Position numbers and translations under genes: made by a program
The notes under the pieces: model-generated
Database searches by the model: none
The model's input: only the letters and a program-made list of their open reading frames with translations
What the model was told of the DNA's origin: nothing
Source: Anaerolineales bacterium
GTDB taxonomy: Bacteria > Chloroflexota > Anaerolineae > Anaerolineales > JABWBV01
Direction: 5' to 3'
DNA: 36,159 nt
Assembly: GCA_013359445.1 (NCBI GenBank)
Contig: JABWBV010000005.1
Coordinates: forward strand, 1-36,159
Shown: one piece after another, positions 32,639 through 36,159 of the stretch
How the letters are laid out: each line of letters opens with the position of its first letter
Position numbering within the stretch: position 1 is the first letter of the stretch

Positions 32639-33688
32639 TCAAATAAAGGCTTGCACGGCCTCCGGCGGAACCGCAAGCCGCACCGGCGCGCCCTCTTCCG
32701 GTAGCGGTACCTGCCCCGCAAAATCGAACCGAAGCAACACCTCATTCACCCTCACCCCCAACCGTTGCACACTCCCCCGAAACGACACCTCCTGCACGAT
32801 CCCCGCAACCTGAAAAGCCTCCCCTGCCTCCGCCAACCGCACCCCATCCGGGCGGAGCAACACCATCACTGCCCCCTCTCTGTGTGCGGAAAGGGAACCA
32901 GCCGGTGCGCTAAACTCCCCCACCGCTGTTGAAAGCATCCACCCCGCCCCCACGCGATGCACCTCGCCCACCAACAGATTCCCAAACCCCAAAAACTGCG
33001 CCACGAACGGGCTGGCCGGATGCCGGTAAAGCGCCTGCGGCGACCCGATCTGCTCCACCTGCCCCGCGTTCATAATCACAACCCGATCTGCAAGCGCAAA
33101 CGCCTCTTCCTGATCGTGCGTGACATAAATCGCCGTCTGTCCCACCCGGCGCAAAATCTCGCGCAGTTCCACCAACAACCGTTCCCGTAACGTCCGGTCC
33201 AGGGCGCCGAGCGGCTCGTCCAGCATCAACAAACGTGGGTTCGGCGCCAGCGACCGGGCCAGGGCCACGCGTTGTTGCTCCCCCCCAGAAAGGGTGGAGA
33301 CATCACGGCGTTCGTAGCCTTTCATTCCGACGAGTTCCAGGAGTTCCCCAACCCGTTGCATCTCATGGGAATTTTGGGGAATAAATTTCAACCCAAACGC
33401 CACATTTTGCCCCACATTCATATGCGGGAAAAGCATGTAATCCTGAAACATCAACCCAAACCCACGTTGATGCGGGGGCGTGCCCGCGAGCGCTTGCCCC
33501 TCCCAAAGAATCTCCCCCGCGTCCGGCGCGTCCAACCCGGCGATCAGCGTCAACAACGTAGATTTACCGCACCCGCTCGGCCCCAACAGCGCGACAATTT
33601 CCCCTCGCGCGACCTCAAACGAGACACCGGCGAGGGCATGGGTGGAACCAAAAGATTTGTGGAGATTAATTAAAGATAGCACAGACAT
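32639..33688 (-). CDS. ABC importer ATP-binding protein (Fe3+/thiamine/polyamine type)
   Basis: A 349-residue ATPase of the FbpC/PotA/ThiQ kind. Walker A is GPSGCGKST (36-44), the Q-loop is FQDYMLFPHM, the signature is LSGGEQQR, Walker B is LLMLDEPLGALD and the H-loop is YVTHDQEEA. About 110 C-terminal residues form a TOBE-like regulatory domain (LLRPDGVRLAEAG region). Start at 33688, where homology begins (MSVLSLINLHKSFG); an in-frame start 41 codons upstream crosses a strong hairpin. The permease gene at 34359 is on the same strand, but two + strand genes lie between. The substrate cannot be told from the ATPase. Confidence 0.9.
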   Translation of the reverse strand: MSVLSLINLHKSFGSTHALAGVSFEVARGEIVALLGPSGCGKSTLLTLIAGLDAPDAGEILWEGQALAGTPPHQRGFGLMFQDYMLFPHMNVGQNVAFGLKFIPQNSHEMQRVGELLELVGMKGYERRDVSTLSGGEQQRVALARSLAPNPRLLMLDEPLGALDRTLRERLLVELREILRRVGQTAIYVTHDQEEAFALADRVVIMNAGQVEQIGSPQALYRHPASPFVAQFLGFGNLLVGEVHRVGAGWMLSTAVGEFSAPAGSLSAHREGAVMVLLRPDGVRLAEAGEAFQVAGIVQEVSFRGSVQRLGVRVNEVLLRFDFAGQVPLPEEGAPVRLAVPPEAVQAFI

Positions 33689-33711
33689 CGGCGGACATGC
33701 CCAATAGGGAG

Positions 33712-33761
33712 GAGACGGGGGAAACTGTTTTTGCAAAAGAAGCAAGTTTCCTACCCGTCTC
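33712..33761. other. Long hairpin upstream of the ABC ATPase gene
   Basis: GAGACGGG and GGAAACT-type arms pair with AGTTTCC and CCCGTCTC around a GC-poor loop with TTGC/GCAA. It lies 24 bases before the ATPase start and is not followed by a T-run on the minus strand. It could be a leader structure or a repeat. Confidence 0.5.
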
Positions 33762-33871
33762 GCCCCAACAAAGATGGTAGGAAACTGCGGAGGCTGAGAG
33801 AGGAAACTCAAGCTCTGGTTGGATAATAACGATGGTGAAAGTATAACGTGTCCGTGATAAAATCAAAGGGT

Positions 33872-34102
33872 ATGAACTTCGAGATCATCGGTCCCATTAC
33901 TGACATTGAATCTGTGGCAATGGGCAACACCGATGAAGCCAAACGTGTAAGAAAAAAGTATGGGGAACGCGATTGGAATAAATTCACAGGAAATGCGATG
34001 ATCCGGCTTCAAAACGGGCGCATACGCAAAGCTGAAATTCACTGGTACGAAAGCGACGGTGCTGGACCCAAAGAATTTAAGCGCAAAAGGTACCTGGACT
34101 AG
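33872..34102 (+). CDS. Small hypothetical protein, first of a two-gene cassette
   Basis: A 76-residue basic protein. The sequence pattern (MNFEIIGPITDIESVAMG, KKYGERDWNKFTGNAMIRL, AEIHWYESDGAG, KRKRYLD) looks like a conserved small family I recall from cyanobacteria and other phyla, often paired with the kind of gene that follows. Function unknown; a toxin-antitoxin-like or RNA-binding role is only a guess. The ATG follows AAAGGG closely. Two bases separate its stop from the next ATG. Confidence 0.65.
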   Translation: MNFEIIGPITDIESVAMGNTDEAKRVRKKYGERDWNKFTGNAMIRLQNGRIRKAEIHWYESDGAGPKEFKRKRYLD

Positions 34103-34104
34103 AT

Positions 34105-34362
34105 ATGGCAACAAAAAACAAATTCCCCAAATTCGCAATCTGTATCCATAACAAAGCCTATCCCGTCTCGCTGGAATTACACAAAATCTACCGCATCATT
34201 CCCGATGAGGATGCAGAGGCCGAGGGAGATTTGCGCGTGGTGGATGAAAGCGGAGACGATTATCTTTTCCCGGCGGAATATTTTCTCCTGCTCGCCTTGC
34301 CCGCCACCCTGACCCAAAAACTCAACACCTCCTTCGCCAACCTGGCCCAACAAGCGGCCTAA
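34105..34362 (+). CDS. Small hypothetical protein, second of the cassette
   Basis: An 85-residue acidic protein with strands ICIHNKAYPVSLELHKIYRIIPDEDAE and DLRVVDESGDDYLFPAEYFLLLALP. Small size and acidic character beside a basic partner fit an antitoxin- or partner-like role, but no DNA-binding motif is seen and function is unknown. Its stop codon overlaps the stop of the convergent permease gene by four bases, indicating insertion or tight packing in the ABC operon. Confidence 0.65.
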   Translation: MATKNKFPKFAICIHNKAYPVSLELHKIYRIIPDEDAEAEGDLRVVDESGDDYLFPAEYFLLLALPATLTQKLNTSFANLAQQAA

Positions 34363-36159
34363 AACGCCTCCCCCTCCCTCACGCGCAACCGCTCAATCGC
34401 CAACATCCCCCCCGCCGTTACCAACATCAAAATCGTACTGAGGGCCAACCCCTGCCCGTAGTTCAACGCGCCCGGACGCCCCAACAACCGGTAAATCGCC
34501 ACGGGAAGGGTCGGGTATTCCGGGCGGGCGATCAGTGCGGTCGCCCCAAACTCTCCCAACGAAATCGTAAAGGCAAACGTCGCCGCGACGAGCAGGGCGC
34601 GCCCCACGAGCGGCAAATCCACGAACCGGATCACCTGCCCCGGCGCGGCCCCCAGCACAGACGCCGCCTGCCGCAATCGGGGTTGAATGCTCTGCAACGC
34701 GGGTGTGAGGCTCCGCACCACGAACGGAAACGCGACCAGCGTATGAGCGAGGGGGATTAACAGGGGCGAAGTTCGCAAATCGAGCGGGGGACGGTTTAGC
34801 GCGACGATGAATCCCAGCCCCAACGTGACCGCGGACGTGCCGAGGGGGAGCATGAGCAGGGGGTCAAGCAAACGATTGAGGCGGGAGTCCCGGTCGCGGG
34901 CAAGCGCCCACGCGGCAGGCAGGCCCAACGCGAGGGACAAGATCACCGTCGCGGTCGCATAGCCGAGGGAGATCGTGAGCGCAGTACCGGGCGGGGCGGA
35001 GAAGGAAGTCTGGGAATCGTTCTCCGCCAGGGTTTGGTAAAAGATCAGGGTGGGACCGCGTTCCAGTTCCCCGGTGCGGGTGCGGGTGGGGGAGAGGTTG
35101 ACGAAGGAGCGTGCGGCAAGGGCGAGGAGGGGGGCGGTGGTGAGGAGGAGGATGAAGGCGAGGGTGAGGCGGATGACGAGGGCGGGGAGGAAGAGGGGGG
35201 CGGTTTGTGGGTTTGTGGGTTGGTTGGTTAGTTGGTTAGTTGGTTGGTTCGTAGTGGCGACTTCAGTCGCTCTGGCGCGGGTACGACTGAAGTTGTTACT
35301 ACGAAATAAGCCGGGGATTTTTTTCATCTTTACCTCGGTTGAGCGTTGTTTGAGGGGGCGGGAGACTTGGGCGGAGAGGCGGGTGTAGAGGATGGTCAGG
35401 GCGAGGGTGCAGAGGAGTTGGATCAGGGAAAGGACGGCGGCGAGGGGGAGGTTGAAGAGGGCGGTGGTCTGGTAGTAGATTTCGGTTTCGAGGGTGGCGA
35501 ATTGCGGGCCGCCGAGGACGAGGATGACGGCGAAAGAGCTAAAGTCGAAGATGAAAACGAGCAAGGCCGCGGCGGCAATGGCGGGGAGGAGCAGGGGCAG
35601 GCTCACGCGGCGAAACGTTTCCCAGGGAGACGCGCCAAGCACGCGGGCCGCGCTCCCCAACCGGGGGTCGAGCCGCGCCCAAAAATCCCCGACGACGCGG
35701 AGGACGATGGTGGTGTTGTAAAACACGTGGGCGGTGAGAATCGCGCCCAGGGTGTTGAGAAATTGGATCGGGGGGGCGGAGAGGTGAAAGGTCTCGATCA
35801 GGAGCGTGTTCACCCAGCCGGTGGGGCCGAGGAGGGCGTTGAACCCCGCGGCGACGACGAGGGTGGGCATCACGAACGGGACGCCAGTCAGCGCGCGGAA
35901 GAGGGACTTGCCCCAAAAATCGTACCGGGCAAGGATATACGCGCCCGGCAGACCAACGAGGAGGGTCAGGAGGGTGGACGCGGTGGCCTGCGCGAAGGTG
36001 AAGGCGATCACACTCCGGGTAGTGGGGGAGGTGAGGGCGGATGCGAGGGCTGAGATTCCGTCCGGGGTCTGTGCCCCCGCGCGGGTCAGGCTGAGGGTGG
36101 TGATCCGCGCGAGGGGGTAGAAGTAGAAGAGGGCGAGGAAGGTGAGGGGGATCAGCCAG
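34359..36159 (-). CDS. Double-module ABC permease (FbpB/ThiP type), N-terminus off the window
   Basis: The frame is open to the window edge, so the start lies beyond 36159; about 600 residues are visible. Two BPD_transp modules are fused, each with an EAA-type cytoplasmic loop: RLGSAARVLGASPWETFRRV and RLRQAASVLGAAPGQVIRFV. These contact the ATPase. The family includes Fe3+ (FbpB/AfuB) and thiamine (ThiP) importers. The linker between modules is odd: Thr-Asn-Gln-Pro repeats encoded by a tetranucleotide tract (35220-35247), and Arg/Thr-rich residues encoded by a dispersed palindromic repeat (35248-35305). The matching ATPase lies downstream at 32639-33688. The solute-binding gene is expected upstream, outside the window. 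Confidence 0.9.
   Translation of the reverse strand, partial: WLIPLTFLALFYFYPLARITTLSLTRAGAQTPDGISALASALTSPTTRSVIAFTFAQATASTLLTLLVGLPGAYILARYDFWGKSLFRALTGVPFVMPTLVVAAGFNALLGPTGWVNTLLIETFHLSAPPIQFLNTLGAILTAHVFYNTTIVLRVVGDFWARLDPRLGSAARVLGASPWETFRRVSLPLLLPAIAAAALLVFIFDFSSFAVILVLGGPQFATLETEIYYQTTALFNLPLAAVLSLIQLLCTLALTILYTRLSAQVSRPLKQRSTEVKMKKIPGLFRSNNFSRTRARATEVATTNQPTNQLTNQPTNPQTAPLFLPALVIRLTLAFILLLTTAPLLALAARSFVNLSPTRTRTGELERGPTLIFYQTLAENDSQTSFSAPPGTALTISLGYATATVILSLALGLPAAWALARDRDSRLNRLLDPLLMLPLGTSAVTLGLGFIVALNRPPLDLRTSPLLIPLAHTLVAFPFVVRSLTPALQSIQPRLRQAASVLGAAPGQVIRFVDLPLVGRALLVAATFAFTISLGEFGATALIARPEYPTLPVAIYRLLGRPGALNYGQGLALSTILMLVTAGGMLAIERLRVREGEAF
35220..35247. repeat. Tetranucleotide tract TTGG/TTAG
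   Basis: Seven 4-base units (TTGG or TTAG) run in series in the permease gene, read on the minus strand as Thr-Asn-Gln-Pro/Leu repeats. Because the unit is 4 bases, gain or loss of one unit would shift the frame. Confidence 0.7.
35248..35305. repeat. Structured palindromic repeat, family B, copy 3 (inside a gene)
   Basis: Terminal inverted ends TTCGTAGT and ACTACGAA enclose the hairpin GCGACT-TC-AGTCGC, nearly the same as the first hairpin of the 8467 copy. A second CGACTGAAGT word follows. It lies in frame in the permease linker. Confidence 0.7.

Noticed and set aside
33790-33850. Possible TPP riboswitch on the + strand (GGCTGAGA followed by a GGATAATAAC word)
   Set aside because: The GGCTGAGA word and a loose match to the second conserved block are present, but the flanking stems do not pair, and the downstream + gene is not a thiamine gene; the ABC genes are on the other strand.
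35346-36053. Long + strand open frame opposite the ABC permease
   Set aside because: The translation is almost only Gly, Glu, Arg and Asp, typical of the antisense of a GC-rich membrane-protein gene.

Overview
The window looks like a piece of a Chloroflexota (Anaerolineae-type) chromosome. This is an inference from gene content and style: long Thr/Pro-rich linkers on surface proteins, a very large cyclase/ATPase/TPR protein, LURP-one and DUF2085/DUF4126 membrane genes, and many dispersed palindromic repeats between genes. No RNA genes, CRISPR arrays, insertion sequences or phage genes were recognised. The LCP protein, L,D-transpeptidase and amidase imply that the cell makes peptidoglycan.

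Region 1 (1-13.9 kb) is a glycerol/dihydroxyacetone island, all on the + strand. After the tail of an LCP cell-wall gene and a terminator come a DhaR-like activator, two palindromic operators, a sigma-70-type promoter, and glpF-dhaK-dhaL-glpK ending in a strong terminator. Then come a methyltransferase and a DJ-1/PfpI protein. Next is a four-gene set in which a GlpA-type glycerol-3-phosphate dehydrogenase flavoprotein is followed by SdhB-, SdhC- and SdhD-like subunits, with no SdhA, GlpB or GlpC. Last is an 830-residue DhaM carrying EIIA, HPr and a complete enzyme I. Read together: GlpF admits glycerol, GlpK makes glycerol-3-phosphate, the proposed GlpA-SdhBCD complex oxidises it to DHAP and reduces quinone, and DhaK/DhaL/DhaM phosphorylate dihydroxyacetone with PEP. 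The GlpA-SdhBCD arrangement is the strongest candidate for an undescribed system here.

Region 2 (13.9-28.3 kb) is mixed housekeeping and accessory genes: an M20 peptidase, a flavin reductase, a LURP-one pair, a cell-wall amidase/L,D-transpeptidase pair, SixA and ASCH genes, a short SPFH protein coupled to a Cys-rich small protein, PepF, an ABM-GNAT fusion, several small membrane proteins, a propeller lipoprotein, a histidine phosphatase and a DnaJ-type zinc-finger protein.

Region 3 (28.3-36.2 kb) holds a 1359-residue protein with the layout of mammalian soluble adenylyl cyclase (two cyclase domains, ATPase, TPR), then an ABC importer (ATPase and a double-length permease running off the window). 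The importer is split by an oppositely oriented pair of small unknown genes. The permease linker contains a tetranucleotide repeat and a dispersed palindromic element.
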